Positions 1 through 11,811 of a stretch of DNA of 64,000 nt are shown here, one piece after another. The position numbers and the translations under genes are program-made. This DNA comes from Hermatobates lingyangjiaoensis (taxonomy: Eukaryota; Arthropoda; Insecta; Hemiptera; Hermatobatidae). A model generated the notes under the pieces. That model worked only from the letters and a program-made list of their open reading frames with translations, made no database searches and was not told the DNA's origin. The stretch's first letter is position 1. Every line of letters starts with the position of its first letter. Location: positions 479,001-543,000 of the forward strand of contig JAPFBL010000235.1 in assembly GCA_026182355.1 (NCBI GenBank). Reading direction: 5' to 3'.

Positions 1-539
1 GTGAAGCAGGGCTGCAACTTTAAGAAATTTTCTTAGTTGAAGGAATTTTCAATATTTTTAAAGATATGATATTGCTTAAGGAAACTTTCAAAAGCTTAGA
101 TCGATAATGTCATGGAATCCTAAGTTAATAGTATTTACTTGATAATTTATATATTTACGTCATAATTTTTTTTCATTAAAAAAAATTATTTTTGACTTTA
201 TTATCTTAAATACACTTCAAGAAAACAATTATTTTTTTCTACGTATATTCAAATGTTAATCCGGGATATCCTTTCTAGACTACATGCTTGATTTTTTACA
301 TATTACAAAATTAAATTCCTTTCTAAGCTTTTCAATGCCAGCTCTTGATTTTACTCTTTTACATATGTTTCAAACAAGAGTTATTACTTTCTTAAAGTTC
401 ATTCAAATATCAATCTGCGAAGTTTTTTCTCTAAAAGTCTGCCTTAATCCCCCATAATGTCCCGTGACCCAGGGCGATGTCCTGTGAACATTCCAATAGT
501 AATCCACCTCTATATATATAAACTAACAACCCTACTCTT

Positions 540-965
540 ATTCTCATTATTGTCCTGATGATGAATGTGGTACATTTAAAACATGTCGACTAGCAATATT
601 GGTGATAAGCTTTATAGTTTTAATGAAGAGACGATGAAGGAATTACGGAAACTGGAGAAATTGTGTAAGAAACAGATAAGCCAATATGGGGCGTTATTTA
701 ACAATATATGTTTAAATGAAGGACTGCTTCCAACTTTTACAAATATATATATATATATATAAATAAATATATATTGTTGAAATGTACCGCAGCTTCGGTA
801 TTAACGACTTTCAAACTAAGCTGTTCCAGTCTCCTGACAGTCTTACTAATATAAGGTGGTAATTCCCAAATGAGTTGTAAGACATTCAGACTGGAAGAGA
901 GTGGAACAGCTTAGTTTGAAAGTCGTTAATACGGAAGCTGCGGTACATTTCAACAAAATATGCAG
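540..965. mobile_element. Penelope-like element 5' fragments, one with inverted arms
   Basis: Just after the hammerhead motif, a frame opens at 583 (MSTSNIGDKL...) and runs through LRKLEKLCKKQ to LNEGLLPTFTN, then enters (TA)n at about 742. This resembles the N-terminal coding region of PLE polyproteins (basic/Leu segment followed by LLPxxTN). A second, different PLE copy follows as an inverted repeat: 780-832 is the reverse complement of 900-952. In one frame its arm encodes RRLEQLSLKVVNTEAAVHFN, homologous to the same N-terminal segment. Both are short relics. At about 982-1018 a scrap resembles the poly(A)-tailed end of the SINE described below. Confidence 0.65.
548..597 (+). ncRNA. degenerate PLE hammerhead-ribozyme motif (family E)
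   Basis: CTGATGA at 555-561 is followed by one T, then a stem (GAATGT / ACATTT) around a GGT loop. AAAA stands where GAAA is expected, so conserved G12 is mutated. Next come CATG, T and C, so the nominal stem III is the self-complementary ACATGT. Flanking GTC and GAC can form the base of stem I. The order of elements matches the minimal hammerheads known from Penelope-like elements. The G12 change makes activity unlikely. Confidence 0.55.
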
Positions 966-1120
966 TAAAGGCAGACGTTTCTAACCCTCTAAGGGATCGG
1001 TTTAATGAAATAAAAAAAAAGATCATTAAAGATATATGGTTTAAAATAAAACAAACAAATTGATAGGTTCATATCAAATGTTATTATTATATCTTGTTAA
1101 AAAAAAATGTTTTGTTTCAG

Positions 1121-1178
1121 ATTTTGTATTTCATTCTGATCTCCTGTTCAACAATTAGAGCATCGAAAAAAAGAGAAG
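1121..1178 (+). CDS. pro-resilin-like protein, signal-peptide exon (partial)
   Basis: This is a 58-nt internal exon bounded by a pyrimidine-rich acceptor (tttgtttcag, 1111-1120) and a GTAATT donor at 1179. It reads ILYFILISCSTIRASKKRE plus one extra base. That is a hydrophobic core followed by a small-residue site and a basic stretch, as expected for the end of a signal peptide. Its phase-1 end (G) joins exactly to the CA that starts the exon at 15381, making GCA (Ala), and continues as APLGGGGGG. The initiator Met must be in an upstream mini-exon, a common layout in cuticle and resilin-type genes. No such exon could be fixed in bases 1-1120, so it may lie outside the window. The exon call rests on phase, splice sites and peptide character, not on a homology search. 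Confidence 0.6.
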
Positions 1179-3393
1179 GTAATTATTTCTTCCTTACACT
1201 CTTAATTAAAAATAGTTTGGATTTTGAAGCAAATAATCATTAATATCAGTGAGTGTTTGTTAGGAAACAAATAATTTTATTATATTTTCTCTCTTTTAAC
1301 ATTATTTTATCTTCAGTTAAGTTTATTTAAAGGGAAAATATGAAATATTATATTTCAAACCATATATTAATCAAATTAACGCATTGGTATAATGCTGAAG
1401 ACACCTAATTTACAATGGATTAATTATGTGTATAAAATTTTAAAAGTAATTCAAATTTTGTAATATCTAAACATTAATTTCAGTAGATGCGGTTTCTTAT
1501 TCTCAACAAAGTATTAAAAAAGTTAAAAAAAATGTAAATTTAATAAACATGAAATTTTACATAATGAGGTTTAGGATAAAAAAGTAAAAAAAAAAACAAT
1601 TTAACATGATTAAAAATTGCGGATATGAAATTTTGTTTAAAAGATCTTTGAAAAATATTTGTAAGTTATTTGAATCGCGCAATTCTATTTTGAGCCAATA
1701 ATTTTTATCGTATTTGGTTTAACTAAAAGTGAAGGTTCAAGAAGTGAAATCTGTGAAATCAAAAAAAGAATTATTGCCTGTTAATATAGTATAAGTGAAT
1801 TCTGTGAAAAAATTCACAGAATTTTTTACAATTGTAAAATATAAAATAGTAAATATATTTTTTTACAATAGTTTTACTATTGTACTTTAGAGCTCAAGTA
1901 CTCTACATACAATAAGATTTCAATATCAATTGCAGTACATAATGTCATTTATTCATAAAATAGAATCATGCTTACAGTAAAATTTAGATTTGGGTAAAAA
2001 ACATGTTTTTTAATATATACCAATATACATGTTAATCACGTGGATTGATATTATTTAAAATTTGATCTATAGTATAATGAGTAAATAAATTTGTTATAAT
2101 TTAATAATTAATAAAAATAATACCGTAGTTTAATGAACACCTTCAAGCTTAAAAACGGATTATAAATTATTTACCCTAATTTTGTAGATAGCATATAAAT
2201 AATCGAAAGCACTTCTCTTTTAATATTCAAACTTTGTTGAGTTGGAAGTTGGAAAATATTCTGAATATTTTATACAACTCGTGAAATGTTGCTGTATGTT
2301 AGAGTTCATCATGTATAAAAGTACTTTTAAGGATTATGGTTTGGTTACATTAAGTTTTTTTGGTTTCACAATTATACATTGGTTTCCATTAAGATGAACG
2401 TTGAGTTAATGTTCTACTTTTTTTTTACTTTCATTTCATCTCTATATGAAATATAAAAATTTCAAAGTATTTTGTTTGAGTCAAAAATTTTAATAGTAAG
2501 TTTTCAATGAAAATACATTTTTTGAGTTGTTTTGCTTTCAATAAAATAGGTTTTTGAAAATTGGTCAATGTGTGTTTGTAGTGAGCAGAATATTACAAAA
2601 ATACAAAAAAAAAAGTTGAAATAACCAAATTTCAAATTTAACTCACTGTTGGCCCAAGAAAGAACAGCAGACTCGGTAAAATATCACACATAGGGGCTCC
2701 TTTATTTTAGTAAAGAAAAACTCCTTTTTTCCTATTTGTTGGACATCTGATAATTACTATTAAAATCAATGCAGTTACAACTTGTTAGTGGACATTTTTT
2801 GATGTATGTGATTAAATCTGAGCTTGAAAGAATACAAACATTTTGGAAACAGGAGAACGAACTTTACTGGGCTCTGATTAAATCTGTCCGGATATAAAAC
2901 AAATGACAGTAAATATAAATGATAAATATTAAATTTGACATTTAGTATGATTAATGTAACTTCAATACTTGAAATATAATTATTATTTATTTAATAGGAT
3001 TCGTAAATGAAGTTGACTTATATATCAAGTGACTGACTGATTAATTTCAAAATAATAATGCACGTTTATGTATTCCTTAATTAGAAATATAATTTATTGA
3101 AGTGTATATTATGAGATAAAAGTCCTAACGGATTGCTTGCATTAATTTTTCCCATAGATAAATTGATTTATTGGCCACAAAGGTTTCTTCCACAAGTTAA
3201 GTCTAAAATAAAAATAGATGTAAAATACAATAAAAATTAGAGTATAATAATTTATAAAATTCTAATAGCAAGTTTTCAATGAAAATACATTTTTTGAGTT
3301 GTTTTGCTTTCAATAAAATAGGTTTTGAAAAGTTTTTGAAAAAAACTGTTTCAATCAGTTAAGATTTAAATCGAACACAATCTATTCGAAAAA
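1179..3393. other. first part of 14.2-kb intron, AT-rich
   Basis: No coding potential or RNA gene is visible. The one structure seen is a dispersed direct repeat of about 65 bp: 2490-2557 recurs nearly identically at 3266-3333 (core ttttcaatgaaaatac followed by attttttgagttgttttgc). Its class is unknown. Confidence 0.5.
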
Positions 3394-3713
3394 GGGGACA
3401 GGTTAGCTCAGTGATTAAAGTACTCGCCTCTGGGCTGGTAGTCCGGGGTTCGATTCCCACCTGGTCCTCAATTTATTCATGTGGGAGGTGAACAAATCTG
3501 AGTACATCGTTCCTCGGTGAGGACGTTTAGCCGTCTGTTCCGAGCCTGTACGATGTTAGGTACTCGTTAAAGATCCCTACTTGAAAATCACTTTAATTAG
3601 GCAAAATTTAGTACTCCCTATGTAGAATCTTTAGAATCACCAATCAAATAAAAAGCCGGTAAACGGCTGACGTTATATATCACTCGCTAGGGGATTGGTT
3701 TGAACAAAAAAAA
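3394..3713 (+). mobile_element. tRNA-derived SINE, poly(A)-tailed subfamily
   Basis: The head is tRNA-like: A box around tagctcagtga (3403) and a perfect B box GGTTCGATTCC (3447-3457), so a pol III internal promoter. The family consensus pairs GGCCAGG at the 5' end with CCTGGCC after the T-arm, like an acceptor stem. The body continues through tttattcatgtgggaggtga and ggtactcgttaaagatccct. The tail (agccggtaaacggctgacgt ... aggggattggttt) ends in a run of A. The same tail is found, inverted, in the copy at 32192-32510, which defines a subfamily distinct from the CCTAA-ended copies. Confidence 0.85.
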
Positions 3714-4555
3714 AAGTGTTCAAAAAATAATATTGGATATCTGTGATAAAAAAAATAAACATCAATTAGATAAAAACAAGTGGTTAATAAGTAAGAATTA
3801 TCTTAACCAATAACTTTTAAAAGTAATTCAAATTTAGAAATGACTTAATTACAAAACAATTATAAGTTAAATAATGAATAATTGAGAAAAAGTTATGAAA
3901 TAATTAGAAAAGACTTATGCTTTTAAGCGTTAAAAGAAGCAACTTCATAACCATTAACAAAATGTTATAGATAGAGCTGAGGAAAGGAAACACCAAGAAT
4001 GAGAAATAAATTAAATAAGTAATGAAAATAAATCACTATTTAAGTGAGTTTAAGTTTTTAATTAGTAAATAATGTTTCCTTTAAAGGAAGCAGTAGACAA
4101 GATCCAGTTAATCCTGTTTGTATACGTCTTGAAGTTTTATATTTTTAAAGCTGTATAAATTCATTGGTTCCTGTTCTCAGATAAAAGGTTTATAAATTAT
4201 TCGATGTGGTATTTCTATTTCAGTCTTTAAATTTTCTATTTTAATATAAAAGGAACTCTTATCGGAGAAAAGCTAAAATCGACAATAAATTTGTTTACGC
4301 TTTCCTTATTTAGTTTAAATTCTTTCCTTGAACAAAAAAACTGTATATTTGAAGGAACATGAACATATATATTTCATTTATTATTATGTAATAGTATTGT
4401 ATAATTAAATATTTATATCTCAAAAAAAGTATGTTATATATATTTTCATATTGTAATGTTTATATATAATATTAAGTCAAATAAAATGAAAGGCAGTTAG
4501 AACAATAAACTCGTTAACACAAAGAAAAGAACACAGAAAATCACTACAAAATTCA
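3714..4555. other. AT-rich intron sequence, nothing recognised
   Basis: Very AT-rich. I see no exon, repeat unit or RNA gene. Confidence 0.5.
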
Positions 4556-4990
4556 AATACACTATATATATATATATATATATATTTTCGTTGGAAACAC
4601 TATCCAAAATGGACAAATACAGTTCAACATAGAAATAGAAACACAGAGAAATCAAAAGAACACACTTACAGTCTCTAATTTTTAGTTTGAACCGTCTTCA
4701 GGAGAGATAAGAGAGGGAAACCAAGCGCACTGGTTCAGAGATGGTTGGAGACCAATTTTATATATATATATTTAGCAGTTCAAAATTGAAGATAGGTAGC
4801 ACAAAAAGTAAAGAAACACCCTTACAAACTCAAATTTTTGGGCAATCCGTCTTCAGGCGAAAAGAGAAAGGGAGGCCAAGCACGTTGTAGACGCAACTGT
4901 TACTAACCGTTATTGTTAGGATAGTGATATAGTTAAGATAGGAATATAATGAAACAGGAGAGTGACTCAATTGAAGTATGAAACCACAAA
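4556..4990 (-). mobile_element. two PLE pLTR-like fragments next to (TA)n (families G1, G2)
   Basis: A (TA)n run at 4561-4586 precedes a fragment whose minus strand reads cctgaagacggttcaaac ... tagagactgtaag (about 4655-4705). A second TA run at 4758 precedes another fragment with cctgaagacggattgcccaa ... tttgtaagg (about 4815-4862). Both carry CTGAAGA with a decayed GAAA box (hammerhead-like). They match the hairpins at 48139-48321 (G1) and 26418-26674 (G2). No coding region is left. Confidence 0.6.
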
Positions 4991-5332
4991 CAATGCTAAT
5001 ATATGTGTTCACATATGTTCAAATAATGTAACTATTTTATAAATCACCAACGTTTCCGTCAATGCTGACCATCTTGGGGGTATTTCTACATAGAAACTAG
5101 AATGCTTATCTAGTTTAATAGTAGAGATAAATAATTTAAAGAAAAAGAGTCATAATGAATACGTTATAGTTACAATAAGAAGGTTGCAGTAGGCTATGTC
5201 ATACATTGGTATTCCATAATATTACTTCAGTAATTAGTTTAGAATAGTGACGAGCACTCTCAATAAAACCTTTGGAGAATTCCTATTTTGTATACCTGAT
5301 AGTTTGAAAGATTAGATAGGGAAGCTAGAAAA

Positions 5333-5740
5333 ATGACTATAACACGGTTTCTGAAGGAATTAATGAAATATGTGTCACTAGATAGTGACTATAAAACGTA
5401 TTAAGGAGGATTTTAATGAAATATGTGTCACTAGAATTGTGACTATAACACGGATTAAGAAGGGATTTAATGAAATATATCTGACTTGAATAGTGGCTAT
5501 ATCAAGGTTTGAGAAGGAATTTAATGAAATTTGTGTCACTAGAAAAGTAATTATAAGACGTATTCATATACGTTGCATACGTATTTCATATTTCTAGTGA
5601 AATATGTGTCAGTAAAATAGCGTTTTTAACATAGTTTTAGAAGAAATTAATGAAATATGTGTCACTAGAATAGTGATTGTAACATGATTTCAAAAGGACT
5701 TTAATGAAATATGTATCAAAGAAAGTTTGCTTCCCAAATA
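5333..5740. repeat. degenerate tandem repeat, period about 55 bp
   Basis: Seven or so diverged copies of a unit containing tttaatgaaatatgtgtcac, tagaatagtgactataac and cggtttaagaagg. One copy near 5570-5605 is disrupted by a small palindrome (cgtattcatatacgttgcat). A lone unit recurs at about 7797-7845. It is non-coding and its class is unknown. Confidence 0.75.
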
Positions 5741-6530
5741 TACAGATATATATATTGTGCTGAATTTTCTTCTTTTATATTATGAAATATTTTCGCTCTC
5801 AACTTGTTATCTGAGAATATAGGATATGCATGCTTTAATTAACTGCTGCCTGAATTAATGGTTCTAATTTGACTTGGAATGGAGGAGAGAGGGTTATCTG
5901 ATGAGGTCAACTGACCGGAAGTATGTAATACAAAGGAACGGATACTTTCCTGGACCATAAGATGAAAATTATGCAACTTTTTTGAACTCCCACAATTTGA
6001 ATAAAGAAAATAGATTTCACATGAATCGTAATGAATCTTACATACTAGTCCAAAGGGATACAACTCTGGCTAATTTAAGCCTTAATCAGGTAGTTTTGTA
6101 ACTTCTCAGTTAATAATTTCTGAACTTTACTATGTCTATAGTATTGCCATCATGAAAGAAAAGAAAAATGATTTTGAGGAATCAACACTTTTTGAGACCC
6201 TTATAACGATATTATTCATAAAGTTTTAATTCATTGGTTCCATCAAAAAATCAGATCACTATAACGCAAATTTCATGAATCTTTATTAACCAATCTAAAT
6301 CCCTTTGGTCAGCAATATCATCCTACCAGATTAATACCAACCCTACTAGAAGCCTAAAAAGATGTTAGCCCTGACATCTACTCAGCAATACTAACTGTCA
6401 TGCCTGATTACAAGAGATTAGAACAATTTATATGTAGTACTACCAATGGGTAGTTTGTCCACTCTTTTATTTCACCTTTGATGTAGTATAGATCACAGTC
6501 ACTTGTAACCAGAGGTAAGATCTCTAAGCC
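5741..6530. other. intron sequence, nothing recognised
   Basis: Short open frames on both strands lack splice or homology support. I see no structured repeat. Confidence 0.4.
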
Positions 6531-6775
6531 TGAGTCCGAAACCCACCCGGCCCGAAATTCGGGCCAAATCTTGCTCGGGCTTCTCTCTCGCTAACTTAAA
6601 TAAATATTCATTTATATATTATGTGCACAAAAAGATATATGGATATTAAACTAAGAAATATTTGTTATATAATAATTACTTAGATAAAACAGATGACCGG
6701 ATTCTCTTGGCTGATGGTATATCCAATATATACCGGACGAGCTTCAATACCTGCGAGCCTGGGCCGGGTATTTTT
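6531..6775. repeat. GC-rich inverted termini, possible DNA-transposon/MITE relic
   Basis: Two GC-rich islands, 6540-6590 (cccggcccgaaattcgggcc) and 6738-6770 (gcctgggccgggtatttttt), face each other around AT-rich DNA. The repeated CCCGGCCC/GGGCCGGG termini recall non-autonomous hAT-type elements. I see no transposase and no clear target duplication. Confidence 0.35.
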
Positions 6776-7429
6776 TAGAACCAAACATACCTCTGTTTTT
6801 CACCCTTCTAAGGATAGTTGTATTATAAATAAATAAATAAAATAAGTTGATAACCACTTGTTCGAAATGTGAATCAAACGGAACAACTGAAAAAAAAAAT
6901 GTTTTTAAAATTTTGGACAAACCAAGCAAAATCACTTTAATTAAAAACCTGCATGAGTAATTCTGCTTTTTCATAACTTTTAACATGTACAGAATGAATT
7001 AGCGTAGAAAATTCACTTCAAAATTAAAAGATTAAACAAATTCTTCAACTTTAATAGCTTCTAATTAATTGATACAAATGTTAAACTATATATTTATTAA
7101 AATATAGACCATCAATTATAAAGTTGATTCCTGAGGTAATAAACATAAAAAAGAGTTCAAAATGATGTGTACATAAAAAAGAAAATAATATAAACGCATA
7201 TATTTCTACTAACGCTTCCCGAGTGATTTTGAGAAAACATTTTCCTCAAAAACAATGAAAAATTAGAATAATTGATCATTTAAGGTATTTTGATTTATTT
7301 TGAATAAATTTAATTCCAGTTAAGTTTACAATTTTAATTTACTCAAAATAAACATTGATTTATTTCTTTTCAGGATTTTATCGTACTTCTGAATAAAAAA
7401 GTGCATATCTAATAAAACTAAGTTGTATA

Positions 7430-7732
7430 AAAAGATTTCACATAAACACGTGAAATAACAATCAATGATTAAATCACAGCTAGCGGATAGTTTTTTACTC
7501 TTTCTTACTGTACTCTTTTGTTTCCCCAAACATCCCTTTCTGAGCATTAGTCCTTTCCTGCGCTTTCGCCCTTTTAAAATACCACCCTTCCCTCCCACTC
7601 TTCTCAACTCCTCACCAGATGTGTCCTACATCTAGTGTTTCAGTTGGGTTTTTAACTCTCACAAAGACCGCTTGTTACGGTTGAAAGATCCTTAGTCTTG
7701 TTTTCCCATTTTCATATTGTGGTTTGATCATC
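7430..7732. mobile_element. PLE family C palindromic derivative
   Basis: The left end (7430-7470, - strand) carries the family terminus tttcacataaacacgtgaaa. The right end (7655-7732, + strand) carries accgcttgttacggttgaaa followed by tcttgttttcccattttcat and ttgtggtttgatcat. The hammerhead in this copy is damaged: CTCACAA replaces CTGACGA. The interior 7480-7620 is unrelated to the arms. Confidence 0.7.
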
Positions 7733-9069
7733 AACTAAGTTATAATGACTGGGCTGTTTGCATATTTTTTATCAAAGTTCTCCAAGTATGATTATGACCC
7801 GGTTTCAGAATGACATATGTGTCACTAGAATAGTGAGTATCTCACGCCACTGTTCAAGAATTATTTTTTAACTAAAAATATACTTTTTTTAGTTTACTTT
7901 TTAGTTTCCACATGAATTAGATTAATCAGGTGTACAAAGTTTCTTTTATGCATTAGATTTAATTTAATATTCAATTTAATATTCTAATTTATATATATAA
8001 TTAAAATAACTCTTATTTTTGATGCTATCTTAACAGGCTGTACTCATTAAAATAATGAAGAAAATTAAATTAATTAATGCCATCTTGTAGTGGTCTATGC
8101 AAATGCTTTTTAGTTTACTTCTAAAGCAAAAAAAGAAATATAAATGATAAAGTATGCAATATAATTGGTAGTAATATTGAAATTAAATTATTTACTTTGA
8201 AGAAATTTTTACAACTCTTAGTCTGTTTTACTTTTTATTTCCTTCAAGTTTTATTCGAAACTTTTTTCGGTAAAATTATCTAAGACCTCAAAGTTATTAA
8301 ACTCTAAAATTATGAAATTACTGTTTACAATTTGTTGCTTTCTGAGTTTCACTTATCTGTGTTGAAGGTATTCTTATCGACTACATTTTTGATAATATAT
8401 TTTGTTGCTTTGAGGTGTGAAAATGTATTATTCGTTTGTACTTTATTTCATTGATGAAATTAAGTACTGTACGTTAATTAATTGTAATTGTTAATTTTTA
8501 GTAATGAATTAATAAAATGGATTGTCATTTTCAGTTTGAAAATGATTTTTATAAAAAAAAGTTCGGGCTTGCAATGATAACTGCTATCTCCCCTCCTGAG
8601 TAATTTATCCTTGGAATTTCTTTAAACAAAAAATGTTAACCTTAATTAATTAATAACATTTAAAAAATACAATGCTTAAAATACACTAAATATGAAAATC
8701 TTCTATTTATGTTTCATACTAATTTAAATGTACCATAATATCATTATTTTATTTTAAAATTCTGTGTTTTTGTTAATAATTTCATTTAAGAGATGTACAA
8801 TGATATTTGCTATTTTGGTATTTCTTTCAAGTTTTTCTTTTGAAAATAGCTTTTAAATTGGCTTAATTTTACAGTTAATGTTTTTGAATTACATCAGTCT
8901 ATCAACGTCCACTATTTACATTGAAGTTAGAATGACAGTTTATTTATTGCCAAGAGCTTTTATGTTGTTAACTTTACAATTTTGTAAAGGATTTTTTAAA
9001 TAAGATTAACCTTTCTTAGCATGAATTGAAAGGTAAAAGGTAATAAAATAATTTCCACATCGGTACCAT
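7733..9069. other. AT-rich intron sequence
   Basis: Apart from the stray 55-bp-type unit at about 7797-7845, nothing recognisable. Confidence 0.45.
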
Positions 9070-9272
9070 ATATATATACTTCAAATGTTCCAACAGGACC
9101 ACTATTTCACACAGGAAAGAGAAAAACAGATAAAAACACACTAAAAAAAACTCACAACGATATTTCGACATTCGTCATCATCGAGCAGAAGTAGTACCTT
9201 TGAGTAGCTGAAGCTAGCTCTTATTGTGGTTTGATCATTGATTGTTATTTCACGTGTTTATGTGAAATCTTT
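9070..9272. mobile_element. PLE scraps: decayed family A-like and family C end
   Basis: The minus strand at 9145-9190 has the order gatgatgacgaatgtcgaaa then tatcgttgtgag. This is a family A-like hammerhead with C3 of the CTGANGA box lost. Directly after it, 9221-9270 carries the terminal 50 bp of family C (ttattgtggtttgatcattg ... cacgtgtttatgtgaaatct), then TA repeats. The two families are juxtaposed or nested. Confidence 0.65.
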
Positions 9273-9289
9273 ATATATACATATATATA

Positions 9290-11195
9290 TAATAAAATAA
9301 AAAACGAAGGAAACACACAGAAAGACACAGACATAACTCACATCGATATTTCGACAATCGTCGTCATCAGGAGGTGCGAAGAGCGAAGAGTCCCGCAGGA
9401 AGACAGGGCGGTACTGAACTCGGAAACCGCAGCCAGTACCCCACCACTTACCACCAAGCGGGGGAAGGGAGTGGAAGGAAATGAAGAGCCAAATTAAGAC
9501 GTAAAAGGAACGAGTAAAAATTATAACTATAAAAAATTATAAAAAAGTAGATAAATCAAAATTAAAATTAATAGTAAATAATAAATAAAAAGTAAATATA
9601 AAAAATTAATAAATAAATAAATAAATAAAATAATAAATATAATTAAATAAATTATCGGTTGAGGTTGAGTCCGGGGAAGAGCGAGCATCAAGTAAGCATA
9701 TGTATGCCTCCTCTGAAGCTCTTAGGGTAACTTTATTGTTGGATTCGGGGATCTGTTTCAGGATCTGAACCCTGAAACAGTCATTGAAACTGAGTCCATG
9801 CGAGTTCGCATGGATGGCTACAGGATAGTTACTGCGTTGACCGACTGAAGCCCTATGACCATTCATACGAAGGCTCAACTTATTAGAAGTTAAGCCAACG
9901 TAAAAGGAGTCACACTGAGTGCAATCCAGTCGGTAAACACAGTTGCTCGAGGTACAGGAGGAATTGACCTGAACCGGGTAGGAACTATGGTGGAGAGGGG
10001 AATCGAAGGAAGGATTAGGATTTACAATCAGGCAAGTTTGACAGCCACGGCGTCCACATTGTTTCATTCCAGGAACAGGATTGGAAGGCTGAGGGGAAAT
10101 ATGAGAGAAAATGCTTTTTAGATTGGCAGGTTTACGGTAGGAAATAGAAGGGGGGTGATTAAAGATGGAAGAAGTAGAAGTAGAAGTAGACAGAATCGGA
10201 AAAGACTCCTTAATAACAGCACGAAGCTTATAAGCGCCAGGGAAGTAGGTTGTCAGGAAGAAGGAAGTGTTACTTTTATCCCTCTTGGGTCTGGGTTGGT
10301 GGGAGATGTCAGCCGGTAAAACACGACTATCAATGAAGGAGCGAGGATAGCCTCGTTCAGAAAATTTGTCCTTTAAGAGGTTAAGGTGATGTCTGCGGTC
10401 TTGGAGATTATTGCAGATATTGTGAATACGGAGGGACAAGGATCGAGGTATAGACTTTTTAACATGGGATGGATGGCAACTATTGTAATGGAGGTACTGT
10501 TGAGAGTTGGTGGGTTTTATATGTACGGAAGTCAAGAAGTGTCCATTGTCTAAAGTAACGTCAACGTCAAGAAAGGTGATAAGTCTGTCGGAGATGTCGC
10601 AAGTGAAAGTGATGGAGGGGCAGAAATTTTGAAAGGAGTGTAGGAAAAGTTCTAAGTTATGTTTGCCATGGGGCCAAATGAAGAAAATATCATCAATAAA
10701 ACGGAGATAAAGGAGTGGAAGAAGTTGACAGGTGGCCAGGAAATCCTGCTCTAATTTGGCCATGAAAATGATTAGCGTAAGAAGGGGCCATAATCGTACC
10801 CATAGCTGTGCCTCTGGTTTGAAGGTAATAACGACCCTCAAACTGAAAGACATTATGCTGTAGCACGAAATCAGCCAAAGATACTAGAAAGGATGTGGAA
10901 GGATTAAGGGGTGCTGTTCTGCCATCAAGAAAGTATCAAGTATCAAGAAAGACCTTCAGAATGAATGATTGAAGTATAGAGAGAAGTGACGTCCATGGCA
11001 ACCATGAGAAGAGGATGATCAAGGGTAGAGGGAAGAGAAAGATTTTTAAGAATTTGGAGAAAATGGAAAGTGTCTTTGCAGAAAGAAGGTTGGTTCCGAA
11101 CTAGAGGCTGTAGGAAGTGATCAATGAAGGCGGAAAGTCTTTCTGTAAGGCAGCCATAACTGGAAAATAATATAATAGTGGAAATAGTGGTATAT
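9290..11195 (-). pseudogene. Penelope-like retroelement, RT and GIY-YIG endonuclease, 5'-truncated and frameshifted
   Basis: On the minus strand a decayed PLE polyprotein runs from about 11195 down to 9660. Domains in order: FIDHFLQPLV...KDTFHFL and VAMDVTSLYTSI (RT palm, first Asp motif, about 11130-10950); TRGTAMGTIMAPSYAN (10800-10750); FIDDIFF, the catalytic Asp-Asp (about 10700-10680); TFLDVDVTLDNG; a thumb region; Cys-rich CGRRGCQTC; then CVYRLDCTQCDSFYVGL...RMNGHR, a GIY-YIG nuclease core (about 9950-9840). RT and GIY-YIG together diagnose endonuclease-bearing PLEs. Breaks: a small duplication and frameshift near 10925-10945 (agtatcaagaa twice), another frameshift near 10750, and loss of everything 5' of the RT palm. 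The 3' UTR (9297-9605) holds a GC-rich patch, an A/T-rich stretch and the family A hammerhead, so this is the parent type of family A fragments. No full-length copy is present in the window. Confidence 0.9.
9335..9381 (-). ncRNA. hammerhead-ribozyme motif, PLE family A, intact core
   Basis: On the minus strand: CTGATGA (9370-9364), one C, GAC-GATT-GTC stem-loop, GAAA, then TAT and C. Stem III is only the loop-less self-complementary ATAT. Flanks cgcacctc and gatgtgag pair as stem I with one internal mismatch. All invariant core bases are present. It sits in the 3' non-coding part of the PLE copy that follows. Minimal hammerheads of this kind are documented in Penelope-like elements and are thought to act as dimers. 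Confidence 0.8.
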
Positions 11196-11475
11196 ATATA
11201 TATCATGATTTGTTTTCTTGACCCAATATTTATATGATGTAATTTTTTTGAGGGTTGAGGTCCAATAAATGAAATAACTGATTTATCAATAAATTCCTCT
11301 TTGTTACTGTACATATTAAAATGTAATAAATTACCAAATAATAGTAATAGTAGTGCTAATTGTAAAACAATCATGTTGTAGCCCTGAAGATGACATAAAT
11401 ATATGTCGAAACGTTGGCAAATGGACTAGTTTAAAATCATTGGACCTCAACCCTCAAAAAAATTACATTATATAT
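11195..11475. mobile_element. PLE family B palindromic derivative
   Basis: Arms read ttttttgagggttgaggtcc on the + strand near 11230-11250 and its complement near 11440-11465. Between them are family B sequence (tactgtacat...aatgtaataaa) and an intact hammerhead at 11381-11418. TA repeats lie at both ends (11190-11203, 11470-11535). It is inserted at, or joined to, the 5' truncation point of the larger PLE. Confidence 0.75.
11381..11418 (+). ncRNA. hammerhead-ribozyme motif, PLE family B, intact core
   Basis: Stem I is GCC...GGC. CTGAAGA (11384-11390) is followed by one T, stem II GACATA / TATGTC around a 4-base loop, GAAA, then CGT and T. Stem III is the self-complementary ACGT without a loop. 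All invariant bases are present. A near-identical copy at 49527-49564 differs inside stem II and at position 17. Confidence 0.85.
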
Positions 11476-11492
11476 ATATATTTATAAATATA

Positions 11493-11533
<41 letters not shown>

Positions 11534-11534
11534 T
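11476..11534. repeat. (TA)n microsatellite between two PLE derivatives
   Basis: A long imperfect TA run. Further pure TA runs lie at 11703-11730 and 11778-11808. Confidence 0.95.
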
Positions 11535-11698
11535 AAAAGATTTCACATAAACACGTGAAATAACAATCAATGATCAAACCACAATAAGAAATGGGAAAAC
11601 AAGACAAGTGAGTTGGGTTTTTGACTCTGACGAAGACCGCAAGTTACGGTTGAAAGATCTTAGTCTTGTTTTCCCATTTCTTATTGTGGTTTGATCAT
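11535..11698. mobile_element. PLE family C head-to-head palindrome
   Basis: The left arm (11535-11605, -) and right arm (11655-11698, +) are complementary copies of the family C terminus (gatttcacataaacacgtga; tttcttattgtggtttgatc). The + strand arm contains an intact hammerhead. (TA)n flanks both sides. No coding sequence. Confidence 0.85.
11623..11665 (+). ncRNA. hammerhead-ribozyme motif, PLE family C, intact core
   Basis: Stem I is GACT...AGTC, four perfect pairs. CTGACGA is followed by one A, stem II GACCG / CGGTT around a 7-base loop, GAAA, GATC, T and T. Stem III is the self-complementary AGATCT without a loop. The core is complete. Sister copies lie at 32563, 55855, 56596, 58514 (+) and 48819 (-). 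Confidence 0.85.
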
Positions 11699-11730
11699 AT
11701 ATATACGTATATATATATATATATATATAT

Positions 11731-11773
11731 GTCAAAAATGTGTCAAAATTGTAATAGGCATAGGTTTTAATAG

Positions 11774-11811
<38 letters not shown>

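Noticed and set aside
3394..3470. Functional tRNA gene
   Set aside because: A and B boxes are present, but the sequence continues into a dispersed 300-bp body shared by many copies and the anticodon arm does not fold properly. It is a SINE head.
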